Assembly: GCA_015057875.1 (NCBI GenBank)
Contig: SVDG01000004.1
Location: 1-32,331 of the forward strand
Source of the DNA: Lachnospiraceae bacterium
GTDB lineage: Bacteria > Bacillota > Clostridia > Lachnospirales > Anaerotignaceae
DNA: 32,331 bases
Reading direction: 5' to 3'
Numbering within the stretch: position 1 is the first letter of the stretch; each line of letters begins with the position of its first letter. Under the pieces are notes generated by a model that saw only the letters and a program-made list of their open reading frames with translations, made no database searches and was not told where the DNA came from. The translations under genes were made by a program, and so were the position numbers. Shown piece by piece: positions 7,881 to 16,804 of this stretch.

Positions 7881-10121
7881 ATGATAGATTTTTCAACACT
7901 TAACCCTATGCAGCAGAAGGCTGTTTTAACAAAGGAGGGTCCTGTGCTTGTGCTTGCGGGTGCGGGCAGCGGCAAAACAGGTGCCCTTACCGTAAGGATC
8001 GCAGAGCTTTTAAAAAGCGGTGTGAGACCGTGGAATATTATGGCCATAACCTTTACAAACAAGGCGGCCAAGGAAATGAAAGAAAGGGTAACAGCCCTTG
8101 TCGGCGAGGATGCCGAAAGGATATGGATAAGCACATTCCATTCCTCATGTGTAAGGATATTAAGAAGAGATATCGAGCATATAGGCTACGATAAAAGCTT
8201 TTCAATTTATGACGAAAGCGATAAGGAAAAGGTAATAAAGGAATGTTATAAAGAGCTTGGTATAAGCATTACCGATAAATATCTTCCTGTTAAAGGCATT
8301 ATGGCGGAGATAAGCAGGCAGAAAGATGAGCTTATCGGCTGGGAGGATTACAGAAAGGGGATCTCCGGCGATTTAAGAAAAGAAAAAATAGCCGATATAT
8401 ATAAGCTTTATCAGCAGAGGATGCATACAAACAATGCCCTCGATTTTGATGACCTTATTTATAAAACAGTTCAGCTTTTTAAAACCAACCCTGATGTACT
8501 TGATCAGTACAGCGAAAAATTCAGATACATAATGGTGGATGAGTATCAGGATACCAACACAGCCCAGTATACTCTTGTAAGGCTCCTTGCCAAAAAATAC
8601 GGAAATATCTGCGTTGTTGGTGATGATGACCAGTCTATCTATGGCTGGAGAGGTGCAAACATAAGGAACATACTTGACTTTGAAAAGGACTTCCCCGGTG
8701 CAGAGGTCATTAAGCTTGAACAGAACTACCGTTCAACAAAGAAGATACTTGATGCCGCAAACGCAGTTATTAAAAACAACGAAAGCAGGAAAGCCAAAGC
8801 CCTCTGGACAACAAATGAGGCTGGCGAGAAAATAACTGTTTACAGGACGGATAACGAATACGAAGAGGCAAGATATATTTCAACAAAAATAGAAAGCCTT
8901 ATAATGAAGGGACAGGACTACAGGGATTTTGCCGTGCTTTACCGTACCAATGCCCAGTCAAGAACGGTTGAGGAGTCATTCATCAAAAACAGCATACCCT
9001 ACCGTTTATACGGCGGTATAAAATTCTATGACAGAAAAGAAATAAAGGATATTATATCTTACCTTAAGGCTATAAATAACCCTAACGATGATGTGGCTGT
9101 TAAAAGGATAATAAACGTGCCTAAAAGAGGCATAGGCGATACTTCCGTGGATAAGGTAGCGACCTTTGCCGCAGGGGAGGGCATAAGCTTTTACTTAGCC
9201 CTTTCACGCCTTGGTATGATAGAAGGACTCGGCACAAGAAGCGGAAAGCTTTCCGCCTTCTATTCGGTCATGGAGACCATGAGAAAGGCTGCAGCAGAAG
9301 GAAGCCTTACAGAACTACTGGATACAGTGCTTGATAAAAGCGGCTATATTGATGCCCTTAAGGCTGAAGGAACTGAAGAAGCCAACATGAGGATTGAAAA
9401 CATAGACGAGTTTGTTTCAAAGGCGGCGGAATATGAAAGAGCAAACCCCGAGGGTGGTCTTGCAGGCTTCCTTGAGGATGTTGCACTTATTGCCGATATA
9501 GATGAGGCATCAAAGGATGACGGGGATAATACCGTTGCGCTTATGACACTTCATTCCGCAAAGGGCCTTGAATTCCCTTATGTTTTTATTGCTGGTATGG
9601 AGGAGGGTATATTCCCCAGTCAGAGGAGCATAATGACAGAAGAGGAGAAGGGTGTTGAGGAGGAAAGACGCCTTTGCTACGTTGGTATAACAAGGGCAAG
9701 GGAGAAGCTTTTCCTTACTATGGCAAAAAGCCGTATGCAGCACGGAATGACAAACTATAACTTACCCTCCAGGTTTATAAAAGAGATCCCTGTGGAGCTT
9801 CTTGATATGCCTGCGGGTGGATACGGTACTGCAAGAAGGCCCGATTATACGGTTTCAAAAACAGTTGTAACTATGGGCAGAAGAAATGATTACGAAAGAC
9901 CTGACCCTTATGGTATGTCAGGCAGAAACGCGGATATATTAAAGCCTAAGAACGTAACGCTGGACTTCGGTGTTGGCGATAAGGTAAGGGCACCTAAATA
10001 TGGTGTTGGTACGGTCAAGGCCGTAAACAATGCAGGCGCCGATTATGAGATAGAGGTAGACTTCGGCGAGAAGGGATCAAAGAAATTTATGTATACCTTC
10101 TCCAAGCTTAAAAAGGTCTGA
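7881..10121 (+). CDS. pcrA: UvrD/PcrA-family ATP-dependent DNA helicase
   Basis: LNPMQQKAVLTKEGPVLVLAGAGSGKTGALTVRI, FRYIMVDEYQDTN, VVGDDDQSIYGWRGANIRN, LEQNYRST, ALMTLHSAKGLEFPYVFIAGMEEGIFP, RRLCYVGITRAR; PcrA-type C-terminal tail. Confidence 0.97.
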   Translation: MIDFSTLNPMQQKAVLTKEGPVLVLAGAGSGKTGALTVRIAELLKSGVRPWNIMAITFTNKAAKEMKERVTALVGEDAERIWISTFHSSCVRILRRDIEHIGYDKSFSIYDESDKEKVIKECYKELGISITDKYLPVKGIMAEISRQKDELIGWEDYRKGISGDLRKEKIADIYKLYQQRMHTNNALDFDDLIYKTVQLFKTNPDVLDQYSEKFRYIMVDEYQDTNTAQYTLVRLLAKKYGNICVVGDDDQSIYGWRGANIRNILDFEKDFPGAEVIKLEQNYRSTKKILDAANAVIKNNESRKAKALWTTNEAGEKITVYRTDNEYEEARYISTKIESLIMKGQDYRDFAVLYRTNAQSRTVEESFIKNSIPYRLYGGIKFYDRKEIKDIISYLKAINNPNDDVAVKRIINVPKRGIGDTSVDKVATFAAGEGISFYLALSRLGMIEGLGTRSGKLSAFYSVMETMRKAAAEGSLTELLDTVLDKSGYIDALKAEGTEEANMRIENIDEFVSKAAEYERANPEGGLAGFLEDVALIADIDEASKDDGDNTVALMTLHSAKGLEFPYVFIAGMEEGIFPSQRSIMTEEEKGVEEERRLCYVGITRAREKLFLTMAKSRMQHGMTNYNLPSRFIKEIPVELLDMPAGGYGTARRPDYTVSKTVVTMGRRNDYERPDPYGMSGRNADILKPKNVTLDFGVGDKVRAPKYGVGTVKAVNNAGADYEIEVDFGEKGSKKFMYTFSKLKKV

Positions 10122-10135
10122 TAAGGAGAAAAACT

Positions 10136-12070
10136 ATGGACAGGATGAGAGAGCTTATCGATATTCTTAATAAAGCGGCAAAAAGCTATTATCAGCTCAG
10201 CCGTGAAATAATGACAGACAGGGAGTATGATACCCTTTATGATGAGCTTGTTGCCCTTGAGGAGAAAACGGGTATTGTTTTATCCGACAGCCCGACACAG
10301 AAGGTGGGCTTTGAGGTTTTAAGCTCCTTAACAAAGGTACGCCATGAAAAAAGGATGCTTTCACTTGATAAGACCAAGGATACCCAAAAGCTTAAAAGCT
10401 TCCTTGGGGATAAGGAGGGCGTGCTTTCATGGAAAATGGACGGACTTACTATCGTCCTTAAATATGAAGACGGGATACTTAAGCAGGCCATAACAAGAGG
10501 TAGCGGCGAGATAGGCGAGGATATTACCCATAACGCAAGGGTATTTAAAAACGTGCCCCTTATGATAAAGGAAAAAGCCCCTGTTACAGTAAGGGGCGAG
10601 GGTATAATCACCTTCCGTGATTTTGAAAAAATAAATGAGACCCTTGCAGATGAGGATAAATATAAAAATCCCCGCAACCTCTGCAGCGGCTCTGTACGTC
10701 AGCTTAACAGTGAAATAGCGGCAAAGAGGAATATACATTTTTATGCCTTTGCACTGGTTGAAGGCGGAGAGCATAAGTTAAGAACGGAGCAGCTTGATTT
10801 TCTTAAAGGGCTTGGTTTCAAGGTTGTGGAGCACGATATAGTTACGGCAGAAAATATAGAAAAAACCGTAAGGGAATATGAGGCAAGGATAGAAAAAAAC
10901 GAGTTTGCATCGGACGGACTTGTTTTATCCTTAAACGATATAGAATACGGAAAAAGCCTTGGCGAAACATCAAAATTCCCCAGGGACTCCATCGCTTTTA
11001 AATGGGCGGACGAGATGGCGGAAACTACCCTTACCGAGATCATATGGAACACATCACGTACGGGACTTATAAATCCCATTGCCGTGTTTGAAAGCGTTGA
11101 ACTTGAGGGAACAACGGTAAATCGTGCAAGTGTGCATAACGTGAGCATACTTAAAGAGCTTGCCCTTGGCATAGGTGACAGGATAAAGGTTTATAAAGCC
11201 AATATGATAATACCGCAGATCGCTGAAAACCTTACAAAAAGCGGCAATGCACCTATACCGGATAAATGTGCCGTATGCGGCGGAGAGACCGAGATACGCT
11301 CTTTAAGAGAGGGCGAGGCGCTTTATTGCACAAACCCCAACTGCAAGGCACAGCTTGTGCGTAGCATAAGTCATTTCTGTTCAAGGGATGCTATGAATAT
11401 AGAGGGTGTTTCCGAGGAGACCATAAGAAAGTTCGTTGACGAGGGCTTCATTGAAAACTATACGGATATGTTTACACTTGAAAGCCATGGCGAAAAAATA
11501 ATGGCTATGGAAGGTTTCGGTGAAAAGTCATTTGGTAACCTTGTAGCTTCTGTTAAAAGATCTTCAGACGTGCATATGTATAACTTTATATATGCCCTTG
11601 GCATAAACCACGTTGGCCTTTCCAATGCAAAGCTTCTTTGTAAGAATTTTGATTTTGACTTTGAAAGGATAACAAAAGCAACAGAGGAAGAACTCCTTGA
11701 GATAGACGGCTTTGGCGCAGTTATCGCCCATAGCCTTAACAGCTATTTTGCAAACGCAGAAAATATGAATCTGCTTGAAAAGGCTCTTGGCTTTATAAGC
11801 TTTGCGGCAGAAGAGGTAAATACAGATGCCGAAAGCTTAAGTGGAAAAACCTTTGTTGTAACAGGTGATGTTTTTGAGTATAAAAACAGAAAAGAGCTGC
11901 AGAAGGATATCGAGCTTCGTGGTGGTAAGGTGACGGGCTCCGTAAGTAAAAATACCGATTACCTTATAAATAACGATGCCCATTCTGCTTCCTCAAAAAA
12001 CAAAAAAGCCAAAGAGCTTGGCATACCCGTTATAACTGAAAAAGAATTTATAGAGATGTTTATAAAATAA
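10136..12070 (+). CDS. ligA: NAD-dependent DNA ligase (divergent LigA)
   Basis: YYQLSREIMTDREYDTLYDEL (Ia-like domain), KMDG nucleotidyltransferase motif in LSWKMDGLTIVLKYEDG, Zn finger CAVCGGETEI...LYCTNPNCKAQ, HhH repeats, C-terminal BRCT (LSGKTFVVTGDVFEYKNRKELQKDIELRGGKVTGSVSKNTDYLI). Confidence 0.93.
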   Translation: MDRMRELIDILNKAAKSYYQLSREIMTDREYDTLYDELVALEEKTGIVLSDSPTQKVGFEVLSSLTKVRHEKRMLSLDKTKDTQKLKSFLGDKEGVLSWKMDGLTIVLKYEDGILKQAITRGSGEIGEDITHNARVFKNVPLMIKEKAPVTVRGEGIITFRDFEKINETLADEDKYKNPRNLCSGSVRQLNSEIAAKRNIHFYAFALVEGGEHKLRTEQLDFLKGLGFKVVEHDIVTAENIEKTVREYEARIEKNEFASDGLVLSLNDIEYGKSLGETSKFPRDSIAFKWADEMAETTLTEIIWNTSRTGLINPIAVFESVELEGTTVNRASVHNVSILKELALGIGDRIKVYKANMIIPQIAENLTKSGNAPIPDKCAVCGGETEIRSLREGEALYCTNPNCKAQLVRSISHFCSRDAMNIEGVSEETIRKFVDEGFIENYTDMFTLESHGEKIMAMEGFGEKSFGNLVASVKRSSDVHMYNFIYALGINHVGLSNAKLLCKNFDFDFERITKATEEELLEIDGFGAVIAHSLNSYFANAENMNLLEKALGFISFAAEEVNTDAESLSGKTFVVTGDVFEYKNRKELQKDIELRGGKVTGSVSKNTDYLINNDAHSASSKNKKAKELGIPVITEKEFIEMFIK

Positions 12071-12072
12071 AG

Positions 12073-12101
12073 AAAAAACCGCGGATTTCCGTGGTTTTTT
12101 T
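12073..12101 (+). terminator. Intrinsic terminator after ligA
   Basis: aaaaaaccgcggatttccgtggttttttt. Confidence 0.85.
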
Positions 12102-12178
12102 ATTTAAAAATAATAATTGTCTATTGTAGTATTTTTTATAAAATTATATAATAATTGTTTAGAAGATCATAAGAAACG

Positions 12179-13471
12179 GTGACAAGAATGAACTATGCAG
12201 AAGCTTTAAAATATATAGAACAGATAGAATACTTTGGCTCAAAGCCGGGACTTGAACGTATAAGTGCCCTTATGGAGGTACTTGGAAATCCTCAGGACGC
12301 GCTTAAGGTCATCCACGTTGCAGGAACAAACGGCAAGGGCTCAACAACGGCTATGCTTACCTATATCCTTAAGGAAAACGGATACAGAGTAGGAACATAT
12401 ACATCACCACACCTTGAAAGCTATAACGAGCGTTTTATGATAAACGGAGAAAACATCTCAGACGAAAAGCTTGCGCGCTATGTAACTCTTATCAAAGAAG
12501 CGTGTGAGGGCCTTGAGGATAAGCCTACGGTTTTTGAGGTTTTAACAGCTGTGGCCTTTAAGTATTTTTTTGACGAAAAGGTCGATTATGTGGTGCTTGA
12601 GGTTGGCCTTGGCGGAAGGTTTGATGCAACAAACCTTATAAATAAGCCGGTTTTAAGCGTTATAACCTCCATAAGCTTTGATCACGTTGAATTTTTAGGT
12701 GACACATTGGAAAAAATAGCCTTTGAAAAGGCGGGGATAATAAAGGAAGGCTGTCCCTGTGTTTTATATCGCCAGAGCGATGAAGTAAGGTCGGTAATAG
12801 AAGCTGTCTGCAAAGAAAAGAACAGTGCTTTTTATTATACAGATGAGCAAGAGGTAACTGTTTTAAAACAGGATATTACAGGAACAGTATTTTCCGTTAA
12901 AAACAGATATGTGGATATAAAAAATGTTTCAATAAAGCTTATAGGCGATTATCAGATAAAAAATGCCTGCCTTGTTCTTCTTGCGGCCGAGGCACTTCGT
13001 TTAAACGGAGTTGAGCTTAAGGATAGCCTTATTTTAAGCGGCGTAGAAAGATCAAAATGGCACGGCAGGATGGAGATCGTAGGCGAAGATCCTACGGTGC
13101 TTCTTGACGGAGCACATAACTTAGACGGGATAGCAATGCTTTCAGATTCCCTTAAAAAGTATTTTGCCGACAGAAAAATAACTCTTCTTGTAGGTATACT
13201 CGGGGATAAGGAATACGGAAAAATGGTTGAAACCATTGCGCCCCTTGCATCAAACATTGTTTTAACCGAGCCCAGAAGTGAGAGGAAATGGCACCTTGAA
13301 AGCCTTGAGGAGTTTGAAAATATGGGCGGGATAAAGGTTTATAAGGAAAGCGATATTAAAAAAGCTCTTGACCTTGCCTTTTCTGTGACTGAAAAAGAAG
13401 ATGTGATATGCTGTGCAGGGTCATTTTATCTTATAGGAGAAATATATAAATTAGTAGGCTATAAATTATAA
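12179..13471 (+). CDS. folC: Bifunctional folylpolyglutamate synthase/dihydrofolate synthase
   Basis: VIHVAGTNGKGSTTAMLTYILKENGYRVGTYTSPHLESYNERFMINGENIS, VLEVGLGGRFDATN, LLDGAHNLDG. Start may be GTG 12179 or ATG 12188. Confidence 0.95.
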   Translation: MTRMNYAEALKYIEQIEYFGSKPGLERISALMEVLGNPQDALKVIHVAGTNGKGSTTAMLTYILKENGYRVGTYTSPHLESYNERFMINGENISDEKLARYVTLIKEACEGLEDKPTVFEVLTAVAFKYFFDEKVDYVVLEVGLGGRFDATNLINKPVLSVITSISFDHVEFLGDTLEKIAFEKAGIIKEGCPCVLYRQSDEVRSVIEAVCKEKNSAFYYTDEQEVTVLKQDITGTVFSVKNRYVDIKNVSIKLIGDYQIKNACLVLLAAEALRLNGVELKDSLILSGVERSKWHGRMEIVGEDPTVLLDGAHNLDGIAMLSDSLKKYFADRKITLLVGILGDKEYGKMVETIAPLASNIVLTEPRSERKWHLESLEEFENMGGIKVYKESDIKKALDLAFSVTEKEDVICCAGSFYLIGEIYKLVGYKL

Positions 13472-13483
13472 AGGGGTATAAAA

Positions 13484-13663
13484 ATGATAAATTTCAAAGA
13501 GGAATTACTTAAATTTGAGCCTGTGCTTGAAATAGAGAATATAGAAAAATCCATCTATGAAAACGAGCTTGTAGATATACTTGATATGCTTAACTATATA
13601 TCGGGAAGAGATAAGAAGCATAAGGAAGAAGTATTTGATAAACAGATGAGAATAGACCGATAA
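13484..13663 (+). CDS. Small conserved-looking hypothetical protein (59 aa), below the ORF-track cutoff
   Basis: ATG 13484 to TAA 13661-13663: MINFKEELLKFEPVLEIENIEKSIYENELVDILDMLNYISGRDKKHKEEVFDKQMRIDR*. Fills the folC-TPR gene gap, preceded by aagggg. Confidence 0.75.
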   Translation: MINFKEELLKFEPVLEIENIEKSIYENELVDILDMLNYISGRDKKHKEEVFDKQMRIDR

Positions 13664-13682
13664 AGGAAAGGGGCAGAAAATA

Positions 13683-15053
13683 ATGATATGTCCTAATTGC
13701 TCAACCATTTTTGCAGACGGCAAAATATGCCCTAAATGCAATATGGATGCAGTTTTATTCAAAAAAACAAAACGTGCTTCTTTAAACCTTTACAACTCGG
13801 GTCTTGCAAAAGCAAAGGATGGCAATATAACGGGTGCTATAGAGGACCTTAAAAGATGCCTTATGTTCGATAAAACAAATAATGTGGCAAGGGATCTCCT
13901 TGGTCTTTGCTATTTCCGTGTGGGAGAGGTAAGCGATGCCCTTAAGCATTGGATAATAAGCGCATCTTATGATTCGGAGGATAAAATGGCCAAGGGCTAC
14001 ATAGATGTGCTTAACCGTAATACCCGTGTGCTTGATAAATATAACGATGCCATAAGGCAGTATAACAGGGCTATGGAATATATGAGCCAGGGAAGTACAG
14101 ATCTTGCCATAATACAGCTTAAAAAGGCGCTGGACTATAATCCCGATTTTGTTAAAGCCCTCTGCCTCTATGCCCTTTGCTGTATTGATGAAAAGAACTA
14201 TGCCGTTGCTATGGACTGCATAGATAAGGCCCTTGAGATTGATAGCGGATGTAGTCTTGCACTCCGTTACAGAAGCGAGATAACAGCACTTCCCGCTTTT
14301 AAAAAGGGAAGGATAAGAGAAGCTGAATATGAAAAGGAAAAGAAAACCGACTACCCCGCAAGGGCAAAAAGCAAAAAGCGCTATGCTCCCGGTGGTCTTG
14401 ATATGCTTATTTTCCTTTCCGGTGCGGTCGTTATGGCAGTTATACTTATGACGCTTATTTTTCCCGGCTGGGTGGAAAGCAAGGACGAAAGGATCAAGGG
14501 GCTATCTGAACAGGTTAAAATGCTTGAGGCTGAAAATGAAAACGGAACAAGCGTTTTTGCGGTCAAATATGCAGAGCTTGAGGCTGAAAACGAAAAGCTC
14601 AAGGCAGAAAACGACAGATATAAATTTGAAGAGCTTAACCGCGAGGCTATCCTTGTTTTTAAGGAAGCAGACCTTCTTGCCGAGCAGGGAAAATACCTTG
14701 AGGCAGGCGAGCTTATAGCGGCACTTGACTATGAAAACCTTAACGATGATATGAAGGCACAATTTGATATTTCAAGTGGCGAGATATATCCTCGGGCGGC
14801 AGATGAAGCGGCCGATCTAGCACATAATGCTTTTAACATAGGCAATAGGGCTGATGCCAAAAAATATTTTGAGTTCTCCTATATGGCAGATGCAGACGGT
14901 GACAGGGCAGACGATTGCCTCTATTACCTCGGACGCATAGCTGAAAATGAGGGAGATAACACAAAAGCCAAGGACTATTATGAAACACTTATAAATGCTT
15001 TCCCTAATTCAGGCTTTGTGGGAGAGGTAAAGAACTTAGTTGTAGGACTTTAA
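13683..15053 (+). CDS. Zinc-ribbon/TPR membrane protein with coiled coil
   Basis: N-terminal CPNCSTIFADGKICPKC; TPR-like repeats; one TM segment (LDMLIFLSGAVVMAVILMTLIFPGW); coiled coil (EAENENG..ELEAENEKLKAENDRYKFEEL); C-terminal TPR-like YYLGRIAENEGDNTKAKDYYETLINAFPNSGF. Confidence 0.85.
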   Translation: MICPNCSTIFADGKICPKCNMDAVLFKKTKRASLNLYNSGLAKAKDGNITGAIEDLKRCLMFDKTNNVARDLLGLCYFRVGEVSDALKHWIISASYDSEDKMAKGYIDVLNRNTRVLDKYNDAIRQYNRAMEYMSQGSTDLAIIQLKKALDYNPDFVKALCLYALCCIDEKNYAVAMDCIDKALEIDSGCSLALRYRSEITALPAFKKGRIREAEYEKEKKTDYPARAKSKKRYAPGGLDMLIFLSGAVVMAVILMTLIFPGWVESKDERIKGLSEQVKMLEAENENGTSVFAVKYAELEAENEKLKAENDRYKFEELNREAILVFKEADLLAEQGKYLEAGELIAALDYENLNDDMKAQFDISSGEIYPRAADEAADLAHNAFNIGNRADAKKYFEFSYMADADGDRADDCLYYLGRIAENEGDNTKAKDYYETLINAFPNSGFVGEVKNLVVGL

Positions 15054-15090
15054 AAAACAACGGTTGGATTTTCCAACCGTTATTTTTTTA
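15053..15090 (+). terminator. Intrinsic terminator
   Basis: aaaaaacaacggttggattttccaaccgttattttttt. Confidence 0.85.
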
Positions 15091-15167
15091 ATTTTTTGGT
15101 GTATTTAACATAGAAAGCCTTATTTGTGTTATACTGTAACAGATGAAAAATAAAGGAGGACAAGGAT

Positions 15168-16766
15168 TTGAAAAAAAGAATTTTTGCCGTTCTGACGGCT
15201 GTCCTTATGGGTATCTCGGCTGTAAATGTGTATGGTGCCAAGAAGGAGAGTATGTCTGCCGCGTGGATAGCTACAGTATATGGATCGGATTTTCCTAAAA
15301 CAAAAACAGCAAAAGAGCAGAAGGCTGAGTTTGAGGATATGCTCGATATTCTTTCAGATAAAGGTATAAACACAGTGATCGTCCAGGTAAGGCCTAAAGG
15401 GGATGCCCTTTATGAGTCTGATATAAACCCGTGGAGCGATGTGCTTACAGGTGTTCAGGGGAAATACCCGGGCTATGACCCTCTTGAATTTATGATAGAT
15501 GAGGCACACGAAAGGGGGATGGAGCTTCACGCGTGGCTTAACCCTTATCGTGTAACAACGAGCGGAACAGATCTTTTAAAGCTTAGTGATGACCATCCCG
15601 CAAGGCTTAATCCTGACTGGGTCATAGAGCATAACAATGCCCTTTATTATGATCCTGGAATGGATGAGGTCAAAAGGCATATAGCGGATACGGTCGAAGA
15701 AATAATTTATAAGTATGATGTTGACGGGATACATTTTGATGACTATTTCTATCCTAACAATTATCCCTTAGGTAAGGGAGAGGGTAAAGACGGAAAAGAA
15801 GCGGATGAAAGAAGAGAGCACGTAAACGACCTTATACAGGATGTAAGCCGTGTTATAAAAAGAAGCGGCAGGGATGTTGTCTTCGGCATAAGTCCTTCAG
15901 GTATATGTGTCAATGATGAAAGTGGAAAATACGGCTCTGTTATAAGGGGAAGTGAAAGCTATTACAGTGTTTATGCAGACCCTCGCGTATGGATAGAAAA
16001 TGAATGGATAGACTACATAACGCCACAGGTTTACTGGGAAACTACCCATAGCACAGCCGCATTTGAAACGGTGGTAAAATGGTGGGTAAACGAGGTCAAG
16101 GGGACGGATGTTGACCTTTATATAGGTCACGGTCTTTATAAAGACATCGTATCGGAGCAGATAGGTGAACAGCTTGAAATACTTGAAAAATATAGCCTCG
16201 TAGGCGGAAGCTTCTTCTACAGCGCAAGGGATATACTTAATAACCGTATGGGCTGTGCAGATGCTATTGAAAAATATTATGACAAAAAAGCCGATAAAAA
16301 AGAGCCTGTTAATAATACACCGCCTGTTACCGTACCTGAGGTCATATTATTTGAGGCCGAGGCGATCTATTCAGCATCAAGCGTGCTTATAGACGGTAAA
16401 AAGGTAAACTTTGAGGCCTATAACATAGGCGGCTATACATACTTTAAGCTGAGGGATGTGGCTATGGCCCTTAACGGAAGTGCCGCACAGTTTGATACCC
16501 TCTGGGATGCAGATAGGCAGAGGATAGATATTGTAACAGGCATATCCTATACTCCTGCGGGAGGCGAGCTTAAAACCGGAAATAGAACAAATAAACACGC
16601 AGTTTTATCTTCCGCATCAACAGGACTTAACGGAGAGGATATCTATCTCCTTGCCTATAACATAAACGGCAACAACTTCTTTAAATTAAGAGATCTTGGT
16701 GATGCCATAGGCTTTAAGGTGGACTGGGATGCCGCAAGCAGTACCATAGTTATAAAAACAAAATAA
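15168..16766 (+). CDS. Secreted GHL10/YngK-type family 10-like glycosyl hydrolase with C-terminal copper-amine-oxidase-N-like (stalk) domain
   Basis: TTG start after aaaggagg; signal peptide MKKRIFAVLTAVLMGISAVNVYGA. AAWIATVYGSDFP, INTVIVQVRPKGDALYESDINPWS, ELHAWLNPYRV, VDGIHFDDYFYP, FGISPSG. C-term has two INGNNFFKLRDLGDAIGF-like units. Confidence 0.92.
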   Translation: MKKRIFAVLTAVLMGISAVNVYGAKKESMSAAWIATVYGSDFPKTKTAKEQKAEFEDMLDILSDKGINTVIVQVRPKGDALYESDINPWSDVLTGVQGKYPGYDPLEFMIDEAHERGMELHAWLNPYRVTTSGTDLLKLSDDHPARLNPDWVIEHNNALYYDPGMDEVKRHIADTVEEIIYKYDVDGIHFDDYFYPNNYPLGKGEGKDGKEADERREHVNDLIQDVSRVIKRSGRDVVFGISPSGICVNDESGKYGSVIRGSESYYSVYADPRVWIENEWIDYITPQVYWETTHSTAAFETVVKWWVNEVKGTDVDLYIGHGLYKDIVSEQIGEQLEILEKYSLVGGSFFYSARDILNNRMGCADAIEKYYDKKADKKEPVNNTPPVTVPEVILFEAEAIYSASSVLIDGKKVNFEAYNIGGYTYFKLRDVAMALNGSAAQFDTLWDADRQRIDIVTGISYTPAGGELKTGNRTNKHAVLSSASTGLNGEDIYLLAYNINGNNFFKLRDLGDAIGFKVDWDAASSTIVIKTK

Positions 16767-16770
16767 AACT

Positions 16771-16802
16771 AAAGCCCTGTTCGTTTGAACAGGGCTTTTT
16801 TA
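16771..16802. terminator. Bidirectional terminator between hydrolase and MATE gene
   Basis: aaagccctgttcgtttgaacagggcttttttat. Confidence 0.85.
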
Positions 16803-16804
16803 TG

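Noticed and set aside
10237-11172. Several minus-strand ORFs (146, 115, 143 aa) over ligA
   Set aside because: All antisense to an intact ligA with clear domain motifs.
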